NCBI RefSeq assembly: GCF_013410345.1
Contig: NZ_JACCFJ010000001.1
Coordinates: 1,240,001 to 1,304,000 of the forward strand
Length of the DNA stretch: 64,000 nucleotides
Source: Saccharopolyspora hordei
Lineage (GTDB): Bacteria > Actinomycetota > Actinomycetes > Mycobacteriales > Pseudonocardiaceae
Reading direction: 5' to 3'
This document shows positions 41,923 through 50,391 of the stretch, in pieces. Position 1 is the stretch's first letter. Every line of letters starts with the position of its first letter. A model generated the notes under the pieces. It was not told where the DNA came from and searched no databases. It saw only the letters and a list, made by a program, of their open reading frames with translations. The translations under genes were made by a program, and so were the position numbers.

Positions 41923-43785
41923 GTGTGCGGCATCGTTGGTTACGTAGGACATCGCCAGGCGCTTGACGTGGTGCTCAACGGCCTCCGGCGGCTCGAGTAC
42001 CGGGGTTACGACTCGGCGGGCGTGGCACTGCTCGACGGCGCGGGCAGCCTCGCCGTGGAACGCGCCGCGGGCGCGCTGTCGAACCTGGAGAAGCGGCTCG
42101 CCGAGGTCGAGGACGACCGCTTCGCCGGGAACAGCGGCATGGGTCACACCCGGTGGGCCACGCACGGCGCGCCGACCGACCGCAACGCCCACCCGCACCG
42201 CGACGCCTCCGGGCAGGTCGCCGTGGTGCACAACGGCATCATCGAGAACTTCGCCGTGCTGCGCGCCGAGCTCGAGGCCGCGGGCGTGGAGATGACCAGC
42301 GACACCGACACCGAGACCGCGGCACACCTGGTCGCCGCCGCCTACGCCGACGGGCCCACCGCCGGTGACCTCAGCGCCAGCGTGTGCGCCGTCGCCCGTC
42401 GCTTGGAGGGCGCGTTCACGCTGGTCGTGACGCACGCCGCCGAGCCGGACAAGGTCGTGGCCGCGCGCCGCTCGTCGCCGCTGGTGGTCGGCGTCGGCGA
42501 GGGCGAGCACTTCATCGCCTCGGACGTCGCGGCGTTCATCGAGCACACCCGGGACGCGGTGGAGCTCGGCCAGGACCAGGTGGTCACCATCACCCGCGAC
42601 GGCTACCGGGTGACCGACTTCAACGACGTCGAGGTCGAGACCAAGCCGTTCCGCGTGGACTGGGACCTGTCGGCCGCGGAGAAGGGCGGCCACGACTACT
42701 TCATGCTCAAGGAGATCGAGGAGCAGCCCGAGGCGCTGGAGAACACGCTGCGCGGGCACTTCTCGGACGGCCGCATCGTGCTCGACGAGCTCCGGCTCAC
42801 CGAGCAGGACCTGCGGGACGTGGACAAGGTGTTCGTGGTGGCCTGCGGCACCGCCTACCACGCCGGGCTGGTCGCCAAGTACGCCATCGAGCACTGGTGC
42901 CGGATCCCGGTCGAGGTCGAGCTGGCCAGCGAGTTCCGCTACCGCGACCCGGTGCTGGGCCGCGACACCCTGGTGGTGGCGATCTCCCAGTCCGGCGAGA
43001 CCGCCGACACCCTGGAGGCGGTGCGGCACGCCCGCACCCAGCGGGCGCGCGTGCTGGCGATCTGCAACACCAACGGCGCGCAGATCCCGCGCGAGTCCGA
43101 CGCGGTGCTCTACACCCACGCCGGGCCGGAGATCGGCGTCGCGGCCACCAAGACGTTCCTCGCCCAGATCGCGGCGAACTACCTGGTGGGGCTGGCCCTG
43201 GCGCAGGCGCGCGGCACGAAGTACGCCGACGAGGTGGCGCGCGAGCACGCCGAGCTGGCCGCGATGCCGGACGCGGTGCGCCAGGCGCTGACCACCGTCG
43301 ACCAGGTGCGGCAGCTGGGGCAGGAGCTGGCCGACTCCAAGGCGGTGCTGTTCCTGGGGCGGCACGTCGGCTACCCGGTGGCGCTGGAGGGCGCGCTCAA
43401 GCTCAAGGAGCTCGCCTACATGCACGCCGAGGGCTTCGCCGCGGGCGAGCTCAAGCACGGCCCGATCGCGCTGATCGAGGAGGGCCTGCCGGTGGTCGTG
43501 GTGATGCCGTCGCCGACCGGCCGCGCCCTGCTGCACGCCAAGCTGGTGTCCAACATCCGCGAGATCCAGGCGCGCGGTGCGCGCACCATCGTGATCGCGG
43601 AGGAGGGCGACGAGGCGGTGCGGCCGTTCGCCGACGAGCTGATCACCGTACCGGCGGTGCCGACGCTGCTGCAGCCGCTGGTGTCCACGGTGCCGCTCCA
43701 GGTGCTGGCGGCGGAGATCGCTCGCGCCCGCGGCTACGACGTCGACAAGCCCCGCAACCTCGCCAAGTCCGTCACGGTGGAGTGA
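41923..43785 (+). CDS. glmS: Glutamine-fructose-6-phosphate aminotransferase
   Basis: Makes glucosamine-6-phosphate from fructose-6-phosphate and glutamine, the first step towards UDP-GlcNAc. It is 620 aa. The start is the GTG at 41923, which places the catalytic cysteine second (VCGIVGYVG), exposed after Met removal. The glutaminase domain has GHTRWATHG. Two SIS domains follow (VACGTAYHAG, SQSGETADTLEA, and HAEGFAAGELKHGPIALI). The C-terminus ends PRNLAKSVTVE, the family-conserved end. glmM lies upstream at 31733. Confidence 0.99.
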   Translation: MCGIVGYVGHRQALDVVLNGLRRLEYRGYDSAGVALLDGAGSLAVERAAGALSNLEKRLAEVEDDRFAGNSGMGHTRWATHGAPTDRNAHPHRDASGQVAVVHNGIIENFAVLRAELEAAGVEMTSDTDTETAAHLVAAAYADGPTAGDLSASVCAVARRLEGAFTLVVTHAAEPDKVVAARRSSPLVVGVGEGEHFIASDVAAFIEHTRDAVELGQDQVVTITRDGYRVTDFNDVEVETKPFRVDWDLSAAEKGGHDYFMLKEIEEQPEALENTLRGHFSDGRIVLDELRLTEQDLRDVDKVFVVACGTAYHAGLVAKYAIEHWCRIPVEVELASEFRYRDPVLGRDTLVVAISQSGETADTLEAVRHARTQRARVLAICNTNGAQIPRESDAVLYTHAGPEIGVAATKTFLAQIAANYLVGLALAQARGTKYADEVAREHAELAAMPDAVRQALTTVDQVRQLGQELADSKAVLFLGRHVGYPVALEGALKLKELAYMHAEGFAAGELKHGPIALIEEGLPVVVVMPSPTGRALLHAKLVSNIREIQARGARTIVIAEEGDEAVRPFADELITVPAVPTLLQPLVSTVPLQVLAAEIARARGYDVDKPRNLAKSVTVE

Positions 43786-43807
43786 CCCGCCCGATCGTGT
43801 GAAGCGT

Positions 43808-43850
43808 GAGGGGCGCCTCCCGCCAACGGGGTTGGTGGGAGGCGCCCCTC
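43808..43850 (+). terminator. Terminator after glmS
   Basis: A 20-bp stem with one interior mismatch, GAGGGGCGCCTCCC plus CCAAC paired with GTTGG plus GGGAGGCGCCCCTC, 22 bases after the glmS stop. Confidence 0.8.
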
Positions 43851-43949
43851 GCCTCGTCCTGGAGGCCCCTGGGCGCGGTGTGGTGCGGTGGCGCGGGGGT
43901 GCCGGGCAGACTGTGCGAGATCGTGCCGGTGGTGTCGAGGGAGGACGCG

Positions 43950-45464
43950 ATGCACGGAGTGTGGACCCCGGACCAGATCCGCGCCGCTGAGCAGCAGCTC
44001 TTCGTCAGCACTCCGGAACCCGTGGTGATGCGCCGCGCCGCCTTCGCGGTCGCCGTGCACACCGCGCGCCTGCTCGACGAGTGCACCGGTGGCGTCGCCG
44101 GCCGACGGGTCGCGCTGCTGGTCGGCGCCGGGAACAACGGCGGCGACGCGCTGTGGGCGGGGGCCTTCCTGCGCCGTCGCGGGGTCGGGGTCACCGCCGT
44201 GCTGCTCGCCCCGGAGAAGGCGCACGCCGCGGGGCTCGCCGCGCTGCGCCGCGCCGGCGGTCGCGCGGTGCCCGCCGAGGGCGCCAGCCCGGACACCGCG
44301 GGGATCGGCGCCGACGCGGCGGACGCCGTGGAGCGGGCCGACGTCGTGGTCGACGGCATCGTCGGCCTGTCCGCGCGCGGCTCGCTGCGGCCGACCGCGG
44401 CCGAGCTGGTGCGGCGGGTGGAGGTGCCGGTGGTGGCGGTCGACCTGCCCAGCGGCGTCGACCCGGTGACCGGCGCCGTCGAGGGACCCGCGGTGTCGGC
44501 GGACCTGACCGTGACCTTCGGCGGTCGCAAGCCCTGCCACGTGCTGGGCGAGGGCGCGGTGCGCTCGGGCGAGGTCGAGGTGGTCGACATCGGCCTCGAC
44601 GACCACCTGCCGAGCCCCGAGCTGCACGTGCTGGAGGCCGCCGAGATCGGCGCGGGCTGGCCGGTGCCGGGCCCGGCCGACGACAAGTACAGCCAGGGCG
44701 TGGTCGGCGTGGCCGCCGGTTCGGCCAGCTACCCGGGCGCTGCGGTGCTGGCCAGCGGGGCCGCGGTGCAGGCGACCTCGGGCATGGTCCGCTACGCCGG
44801 TCCGGCCGCGGACGTGGTGCGGTCCCACTGGCCGGAGGTGGTGGCCACCGGCTCGGTCGGGGACGCCGGCCGGGTGCAGGCGTGGGCGGTCGGGCCGGGC
44901 ATCGGCACCGGGGCCAGCGGGCGGGACGTGCTGCGGCACGTGCTGGAGTCCGGGCGACCGGTGTGCGCCGACGCCGACTCGATCACGCTGCTCGCCGACG
45001 ACCCGGCGCTCTGGGACGCGCGGGACCCGGACGCGCCGCTGGTCCTGACGCCGCACGCCGGCGAGTTCGCGCGGCTGGCCGGGGAGGGACTGGGCCCGGA
45101 CCGGGTCACGGCGGCGCGGGAGGTCGCCCAGCGCTGCGACGCGGTGGTGCTGCTCAAGGGCAACACCACGGTCGTCGCCGCACCGGACGGCCGGGTGCTG
45201 GTCAACGACTCGCGGCACGCGTGGCCGGCCACCGCGGGCTCCGGCGACGTCCTGACGGGGCTGATCGGCGCGCTGCTGGCCAGCGGGGTCGACCCGTGGC
45301 TGGCCTGCGGGTACGCCGCGCACGTGCACGCGCGGGCGGCGGACCTCGCGGCGCACGGCGGGACCGTCGAGCGGAGCGAGGTGGGGGCGCCGATCGGGGC
45401 GTCGGCCCTGCTCGCGGCGGTCCCGGTGGCGATCCGCCAGGTCCGCGCCGCGGCCCTGGACTGA
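43950..45464 (+). CDS. nnr: Bifunctional NAD(P)H-hydrate epimerase / ADP-dependent dehydratase
   Basis: Repairs hydrated NAD(P)H. It is 504 aa. The N-terminal epimerase domain (about 1-205) carries VGAGNNGGDALWAG and DLPSGVDPVTG. The C-terminal ADP-dependent dehydratase domain (about 225-500) carries LTPHAGEFARL, KGNTTVVAAPDG and the nucleotide-binding GSGDVLTGLIGALLA. The ATG at 43950 follows GAGGGAGG. The fused form is usual in actinobacteria, and the gene conventionally sits between glmS and alr, as here. Confidence 0.97.
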   Translation: MHGVWTPDQIRAAEQQLFVSTPEPVVMRRAAFAVAVHTARLLDECTGGVAGRRVALLVGAGNNGGDALWAGAFLRRRGVGVTAVLLAPEKAHAAGLAALRRAGGRAVPAEGASPDTAGIGADAADAVERADVVVDGIVGLSARGSLRPTAAELVRRVEVPVVAVDLPSGVDPVTGAVEGPAVSADLTVTFGGRKPCHVLGEGAVRSGEVEVVDIGLDDHLPSPELHVLEAAEIGAGWPVPGPADDKYSQGVVGVAAGSASYPGAAVLASGAAVQATSGMVRYAGPAADVVRSHWPEVVATGSVGDAGRVQAWAVGPGIGTGASGRDVLRHVLESGRPVCADADSITLLADDPALWDARDPDAPLVLTPHAGEFARLAGEGLGPDRVTAAREVAQRCDAVVLLKGNTTVVAAPDGRVLVNDSRHAWPATAGSGDVLTGLIGALLASGVDPWLACGYAAHVHARAADLAAHGGTVERSEVGAPIGASALLAAVPVAIRQVRAAALD

Positions 45465-45550
45465 CGCGTGCCGTGGCGGGCGCCACGGGGCGTCGTCCCA
45501 GGTGGTACGCCGATCGGGGTGGTGGGGTTGTGTGCGACGATGGCCGGGCC

Positions 45551-46699
45551 ATGAGTGACCAGCCCGTGCAGCGCGCCGACCTGCGCATCGACGTCGGCGC
45601 GATCCGCGACAACGTGAGGGTGCTCTCGGCGCGTGCCCGCGAGTCGGGCGCTCGCACGATGGCCATCGTCAAGTCAGACGGCTACGGCCACGGCGCCGTG
45701 ACCGTGGCGCGCGCCGCGCTGGAGTCCGGTGCCGACTGCCTCGGCGTCGCCTCCCTCGACGAGGCGCTGCAGCTGCGCGCGGCCGGGATCACCGCGCCGG
45801 TGTTCTGCTGGCTCCACACCGTGGACGACGACTTCGGGCCCGCGATCGCCGAGGACGTCGAGCTGTCCGCCTCGTCGCTGGCCGGGCTGCAGCGGATCGA
45901 GGCGGCGGCCGCGGCGCAGGGCCGCGTCGCGCGCGTGCACCTCAAGATCGACACCGGGCTGTGCCGCAGCGGCTGCCCCGCCGACCTCTGGCCCGCGCTG
46001 GTGGAGGCCGCGGCGAAGGCGGAGGCGAACGGCCACGTCGAGGTCGTGGCCGTGTGGTCGCACCTGGCGTGCGCCGACGAGCTCGGCCACCCCTCCATCG
46101 ACGCGCAGGCCGAGGAGCTCCAGCGCGCGCACCAGCAGGCGCGCGCGGCGGGCCTGGACCCGATCCGGCACCTGGCCAACTCGGCGGCCGTGCTCACCCG
46201 CCCCGACCTGCACTTCGAGCTGGTCCGGCCGGGCATCGCCGTCTACGGGCTGGACCCGGTGCCGCAGGACGGCGACCACGGCCTGCGCCCCGCCATGACG
46301 TTCCGCTCCTCGGTGGTGCTGACCAAGCGCGTCCCGGCGGGGTCGAGCGTCTCCTACGGGCACACCTGGACCGCACAGCGGCCGACGACGCTGGCGCTGG
46401 TGCCGGTCGGCTACGCCGACGGCGTGCCGCGCACCCTCTCCGGCCGGATGTCGGTGTGGCTGGCGGGCGCGCGGCGGCCGGTGGTCGGCCGGGTCTGCAT
46501 GGACCAGCTGGTGGTGGACTGCGGCGACGACGCGGTCCACGAGGGCGACGAGGTGCTGCTGTTCGGGCCGGGCGACCGCGGTGAGCCGACGGCCGCCGAG
46601 TGGGCCGACGAGCTCGGCACCATCCACTACGAGATCGTCACCGGCATGTACCGGCCGCGCGTGACGCGGACCGTGGTGGACGACCGGGAGCCGGCATGA
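45551..46699 (+). CDS. alr: Alanine racemase
   Basis: PLP-dependent interconversion of L- and D-alanine for peptidoglycan, 382 aa. The cofactor lysine is Lys41 in AIVKSDGYGHG. The catalytic tyrosine of the second subunit is in SVSYGHTW. Other landmarks are HLKIDTGLCRSG, RPGIAVYG and VGRVCMDQ. The ATG at 45551 is the start, 86 bases after the NAD(P)HX repair gene. The gene is followed by a hydrolase and tsaE in the common actinobacterial order. Confidence 0.98.
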   Translation: MSDQPVQRADLRIDVGAIRDNVRVLSARARESGARTMAIVKSDGYGHGAVTVARAALESGADCLGVASLDEALQLRAAGITAPVFCWLHTVDDDFGPAIAEDVELSASSLAGLQRIEAAAAAQGRVARVHLKIDTGLCRSGCPADLWPALVEAAAKAEANGHVEVVAVWSHLACADELGHPSIDAQAEELQRAHQQARAAGLDPIRHLANSAAVLTRPDLHFELVRPGIAVYGLDPVPQDGDHGLRPAMTFRSSVVLTKRVPAGSSVSYGHTWTAQRPTTLALVPVGYADGVPRTLSGRMSVWLAGARRPVVGRVCMDQLVVDCGDDAVHEGDEVLLFGPGDRGEPTAAEWADELGTIHYEIVTGMYRPRVTRTVVDDREPA

Positions 46700-46718
46700 G
46701 CGCTCGCCGGGGGCCGGC

Positions 46719-47783
46719 GTGAAACCGCTCTGGCAGGCGCTGGCCTGGACGAGCGGTGTGCTCGGCGCCGCGATCACCGGCGCCGCGGTCGGGGCCGTCG
46801 CGCGCACCCGGGTGACCGCGCAGCGCGACGCCGACGACCTCCCCGAGGAACCGCTGGGCCGGCTCCGCCCGGACCGCCAGTCCACCGTGGCCGCCGACGA
46901 CGGGGTCCCGCTGGTGGTGCAGGAGGTCGACCCGGCCGGCGGCGGGGAGCCGGAGCTGACCGTCGTGCTGGTGCACGGGTTCGCGCTCGACTCCCGCTGC
47001 TGGCACTTCCAGCGCCGTGACCTGCCGGGGTGCACCGACCCGCGGGTCCGGGTGGTGCTCTACGACCAGCGCAGCCACGGCCGCTCCGGGCACTCGTCCA
47101 AGCGCGGCAGCACCATCGAGCAGCTCGGCCGCGACCTGGACGCGGTGCTGCGCGCGGTGGCGCCGGAGGGGCCGGTCGCGCTGGTGGGGCACTCGATGGG
47201 GGGCATGACGATCATGGCCCTGGCCGAGCAGCGGCCGGAGCTGTTCCGGGACCGGGTGCGGGCGGTGGCGCTGATCGGGACCGCGGCCCACTCGGTGGCC
47301 GCGGCCGGGCTGCCCCGCGCCTGGCTGTCGCGGGTCAACCCGGTGCCGCGCGGGCTGGCGCTGCTGTCCAGCCTCCAGCCCGACCTGGTGGAGCGCACCC
47401 GGCGCGTGGGCGACGGCATCACCTGGCGGCTGATCCGCTCGTTGTCGTTCGGGGACCGCGCCATCTCGCCCGCCGTGGTGGACCTGATGGCGGAGATGAT
47501 CGGGGCGACCACCGTCGAGGTGGTGACCGACTTCCTGGAGACGATCAGCCTGCACGACCGCAAGACCGCGCTCGCGGCGCTGCGGACCTGCGAGGTGCTG
47601 GTGCTCAGCGGCGACGCCGACCGGGTCACCCCGTTCTCGCCGCACGCCGAGGCGCTGGCCGCCGAGCTGCCGGACGCGACGCTGGTGCGGGTCGAGGGCG
47701 CCGGGCACCCGGTCATGCTGGAGCGGCCGGAGTTGGTCACCGAGCAGTTGACCGCGCTGCTGCGCAGGGCGGTCGGGAGGTGA
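46719..47783 (+). CDS. Membrane-anchored alpha/beta hydrolase
   Basis: A 354-aa hydrolase. An N-terminal hydrophobic segment (about residues 8-28, LAWTSGVLGAAITGAAVGAVA) may anchor it. The hydrolase fold begins with VLVHGFALDSRCW. The nucleophile motif is VGHSMGGMT, the acid is in VLSGDADRVTP and the histidine in EGAGHPVM. Substrate not deducible. GTG start 19 bases after alr, and its stop is seven bases before tsaE, so it is probably in the same operon. Confidence 0.93.
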   Translation: MKPLWQALAWTSGVLGAAITGAAVGAVARTRVTAQRDADDLPEEPLGRLRPDRQSTVAADDGVPLVVQEVDPAGGGEPELTVVLVHGFALDSRCWHFQRRDLPGCTDPRVRVVLYDQRSHGRSGHSSKRGSTIEQLGRDLDAVLRAVAPEGPVALVGHSMGGMTIMALAEQRPELFRDRVRAVALIGTAAHSVAAAGLPRAWLSRVNPVPRGLALLSSLQPDLVERTRRVGDGITWRLIRSLSFGDRAISPAVVDLMAEMIGATTVEVVTDFLETISLHDRKTALAALRTCEVLVLSGDADRVTPFSPHAEALAAELPDATLVRVEGAGHPVMLERPELVTEQLTALLRRAVGR

Positions 47784-47790
47784 GTGGGGA

Positions 47791-48270
47791 GTGAGTGCTG
47801 CGCTGCGGACCGCGGAGCTGCCGCAGGAGGCGGACACGCTCGAGTTCGGCCGCCGGCTGGGCGCGGCGTTGCGGGCCGGCGACCTGGTGCTGCTGGACGG
47901 CCCGCTCGGCGCGGGCAAGACCGTGCTCACGCGGGGCATCGCGGCGGGCATGGGCGTGACCGGCCGGGTCACCTCGCCGACGTTCGTGATCGCGCGGGTG
48001 CACCGGCCGGAGTCCGGGGACGGACCGGCGCTGGTGCACGTCGACGCCTACCGGCTGGGTGGGCTGGAGGAGATCGACGACCTGGACCTGGACACCGACC
48101 TCACCGATGCTGCGGTGGTGGTCGAGTGGGGCGAGGGCGTGGCGGAGCGGCTCGCCGACAGCTACCTGCTGGTGCGGCTGCGGCGCCGCGCCGACGACGT
48201 CCGGGAGGTGACCTGGGAACCGCACGGCGAGTCCTGGGAGGCACGGGCGAACGGGTTGCTGGAGAGGTGA
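47791..48270 (+). CDS. tsaE: tRNA threonylcarbamoyladenosine ATPase TsaE
   Basis: ATPase that drives turnover of the tRNA t6A37 modification complex, 159 aa. Walker A is GPLGAGKTVLTRG and the family motifs SPTFVIARV and HVDAYRL are present. GTG start after GGGGAG. Its end overlaps the start of a DedA gene by four bases. The partners tsaB, rimI and tsaD that usually follow tsaE in related genomes are not in this window. Confidence 0.96.
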   Translation: MSAALRTAELPQEADTLEFGRRLGAALRAGDLVLLDGPLGAGKTVLTRGIAAGMGVTGRVTSPTFVIARVHRPESGDGPALVHVDAYRLGGLEEIDDLDLDTDLTDAAVVVEWGEGVAERLADSYLLVRLRRRADDVREVTWEPHGESWEARANGLLER

Positions 48271-48893
48271 ACGAGCTGCTGGCCGGGATCCCCGGTCCTC
48301 TCGCGCTGATCACCGCGATGGTGGTGCTGTTCGCCGAGTCCGGCTTCGTGGTCGGGCTCTTCCTGCCCGGCACGGGCACGGTCCTGGCGCTGGGCCTGCT
48401 GGCGGGCAGCGGCGTCGTCCAGGTCTGGCTGGCCGCGGTGTGCGCCTCGGCCGCGACCGCCCTGGGCTGCCAGCACAGCTTCCACCGGGGCCGCCGCGGT
48501 GGCCTGGTCCGCCGCGAGCTGGTGAAGCGGGTGGGCGAGGAGCGGCTCACCCGCGTCGAGTCGTCGCTGGAGGGGCGTGCCGAGGTGACCGTCGCGGTGT
48601 CGCAGTGCTTCGCCGCGGTGCGCACCCTGGTGCCCCGGCTGGCCGCGCGGACCGGGATGACCCGCCTGCGCTTCACCCTCTGCAACCTCCCGGTCGCCAT
48701 CGCCTGGGCGACGACCCTGGTGCTGCTCGGCGCGCTGTCCGGCGACGCCTACGAGCTGGTGGAGACCGTCGCGGGCCTGGCGGGACTGCCCGTCCTCGCC
48801 GTCGCCGCGGCGATCGCCCTCGCGGTCTGGTGGGTCCGCCGCCGGGCGCGGGCGACGGCGCCCGACGGCGACGAGGTGTCCAGCCGGGGGTAG
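48267..48893 (+). CDS. DedA-family membrane protein
   Basis: A 208-aa protein of the DedA/SNARE-associated family, which includes undecaprenyl-phosphate and phospholipid flippases. It shows the early FAESGFVVGLFLPGTGTVLALG segment, with the family's conserved acidic residue and Gly/Pro. The second half has the R-T-L-V-P-R-L-A-A-R-T-G-M region. About four to five membrane spans. GTG start overlapping the tsaE stop (GTGA). It ends four bases from the convergent phzF-like gene, with no space for a terminator. Confidence 0.88.
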   Translation: MNELLAGIPGPLALITAMVVLFAESGFVVGLFLPGTGTVLALGLLAGSGVVQVWLAAVCASAATALGCQHSFHRGRRGGLVRRELVKRVGEERLTRVESSLEGRAEVTVAVSQCFAAVRTLVPRLAARTGMTRLRFTLCNLPVAIAWATTLVLLGALSGDAYELVETVAGLAGLPVLAVAAAIALAVWWVRRRARATAPDGDEVSSRG

Positions 48894-48897
48894 CGGC

Positions 48898-49746
48898 TCA
48901 CCCGAGGCGGGTGGCGGTGCCGGTGACGCGGACTCGGTCGTGGTCCGGGGCCACCTCGACGTCGAGGACGCTGGGGCGGCCCATGTCGTCGCCCTGGTGG
49001 ATGCGGAAGGTCGTCGGCGGGGTGACCAGGCCGAGGTGCTTGAGGTAGCCGCCGAACGCCGCCGCGGCCGCGCCGGTCGCCGGGTCCTCCACCACGCCGC
49101 CCGGCGGGAACGGGTCGCGGGCGTGGAACAGCGCGGGCGTCTCGCGCCAGACCAGCTGCAGCGTCGTCCAGTCCTGTGTGGACATCAGCGCGGCGAGGCG
49201 GTCGAAGTCGTAGGAGAGCGCGGCCAGCCTGTCCCTCGTGGACACCGCGAGCACGAGGTGGTCGTTGCCGGCGAAGGCCACGCGGGGCGGCAGGGCCGGG
49301 TCGAGGTCGTCGGTGGTCCAGCCGAGCGCCGCCAGCGCCTCGTCGAGGGCGGCGGGCGCCACCTCGCGGACCGAGGTGGGAACGCTGGTGAGCGTGGCGG
49401 TGTGCCGACCGGAGCCGTCGACCTGGGTGTCCACCGGTACCGGCCCGGCCGGCGTGTGCAGGTCGAACCGCCCGGTGCCGTCGCGCTCGGCGAGCGCGAC
49501 CGCGGTGGCGATGGTCGCGTGCCCGCAGAAGGCGACCTCGGCCTTCGGGCTGAAGTACCGGACGTCGTGCTCGCGCTCGCCGCGCGGGACCACGAACGCG
49601 GTTTCGGAGTACCCGACCTCGGCGGCGATGCGCAGCATGTCGGCGTCGGTCAGTCCCGTCGCGTCGAGCACCACGCCCGCCGGGTTGCCGCCCCGCGGAT
49701 CGCTGCTGAAGGCCACCAGCCGCTGGACCTCGGCCATGTCGTGCAT
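48898..49746 (-). CDS. PhzF-family epimerase/isomerase
   Basis: A 282-aa protein of the diaminopimelate epimerase-like PhzF family. The catalytic glutamate is Glu48 in GYSETAFV. Other landmarks are RYFSPKAEVAFCGHATIATA and EDPATGAAAAAFGGYL. The ATG at 49746 is used here; an in-frame ATG at 49737 is possible. The physiological reaction of most members is unknown, and nothing in the neighbourhood indicates phenazine synthesis. Confidence 0.93.
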   Translation of the reverse strand: MHDMAEVQRLVAFSSDPRGGNPAGVVLDATGLTDADMLRIAAEVGYSETAFVVPRGEREHDVRYFSPKAEVAFCGHATIATAVALAERDGTGRFDLHTPAGPVPVDTQVDGSGRHTATLTSVPTSVREVAPAALDEALAALGWTTDDLDPALPPRVAFAGNDHLVLAVSTRDRLAALSYDFDRLAALMSTQDWTTLQLVWRETPALFHARDPFPPGGVVEDPATGAAAAAFGGYLKHLGLVTPPTTFRIHQGDDMGRPSVLDVEVAPDHDRVRVTGTATRLG

Positions 49747-50038
49747 GCCACCTCGAACGCCCGTGGGCGTCCTGTTGTTCCCGCGTGCTTCGGCGGCGTT
49801 CCTGGTCGTTCGAAGGGGGTTCGGTGTTCGCGGTCCGGCCCCGTCGATCGCCCTCCCCGCGGCGAGGTCGTGGACGACGGGGGAGCGGGGCCGTTCGGCT
49901 GAATGCTTCGGGTGGTGATCCTCCACCGTTCGGCGTGATACCGGTGGGGCCGCAGTCGATACCTCCGTCCGTTCCGCACGCTCCCGGACCTGGATAGCGT
50001 GAGTTTCGCGAGTCCTTCACGGAACCTGGGGGTGCGTC

Positions 50039-50380
50039 TTGTCTGGTTTCCAAGCTCAACTGGACAGCTTGTTCAGCGCGAGCGGATCGGTGAGCGCAGC
50101 GGCGGCGTCGGCGGCGGAGGCGTTGCGCGTGCTGGGGGACGCGGAGATCACCGCGGCTCCGCCCGTTCCCATCCCGTTCGGCGATGCGGCGTTGCCGGCG
50201 ACCAGCGCTTTCGGGGCCCACCTCGGCTTCGACGCCATCGCCTGGGCCTACGCGCAGCACATGGCCGCGGTGCAGGGGTACCTGGTCGAGCTGCGGGAGA
50301 GCACGTACGCCACCGCCGAAGCGCTCAAGGCGGTCGCGGACCTCTACCGGCGGGCCGACGAAGCCGCCGCGGGACGCTGA
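50039..50380 (+). CDS. EspC/WXG100-like T7SS protein
   Basis: A 113-aa helical protein with an apparent TTG start after a GGGGGTG sequence. The opening SGFQAQLDSLFSASGSVSAAAA and central Pro-rich turn (APPVPIPFGD) fit the EspC-like group. Two overlapping YxxxD/E matches are near the C-terminus: YATAE and, closer to the end, YRRAD. The next gene begins 12 bases later and is a larger substrate-like protein. It is probably exported with it by the ESX system. Confidence 0.7.
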   Translation: MSGFQAQLDSLFSASGSVSAAAASAAEALRVLGDAEITAAPPVPIPFGDAALPATSAFGAHLGFDAIAWAYAQHMAAVQGYLVELRESTYATAEALKAVADLYRRADEAAAGR

Positions 50381-50391
50381 GGGGAGGGCCG

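Noticed and set aside
41812-43536. Antisense extension joining the hydrolase at 40975 to sequence opposite glmS
   Set aside because: The hydrolase homology begins at MARTAKK (41811). The extension lies opposite highly conserved GlmS coding sequence.
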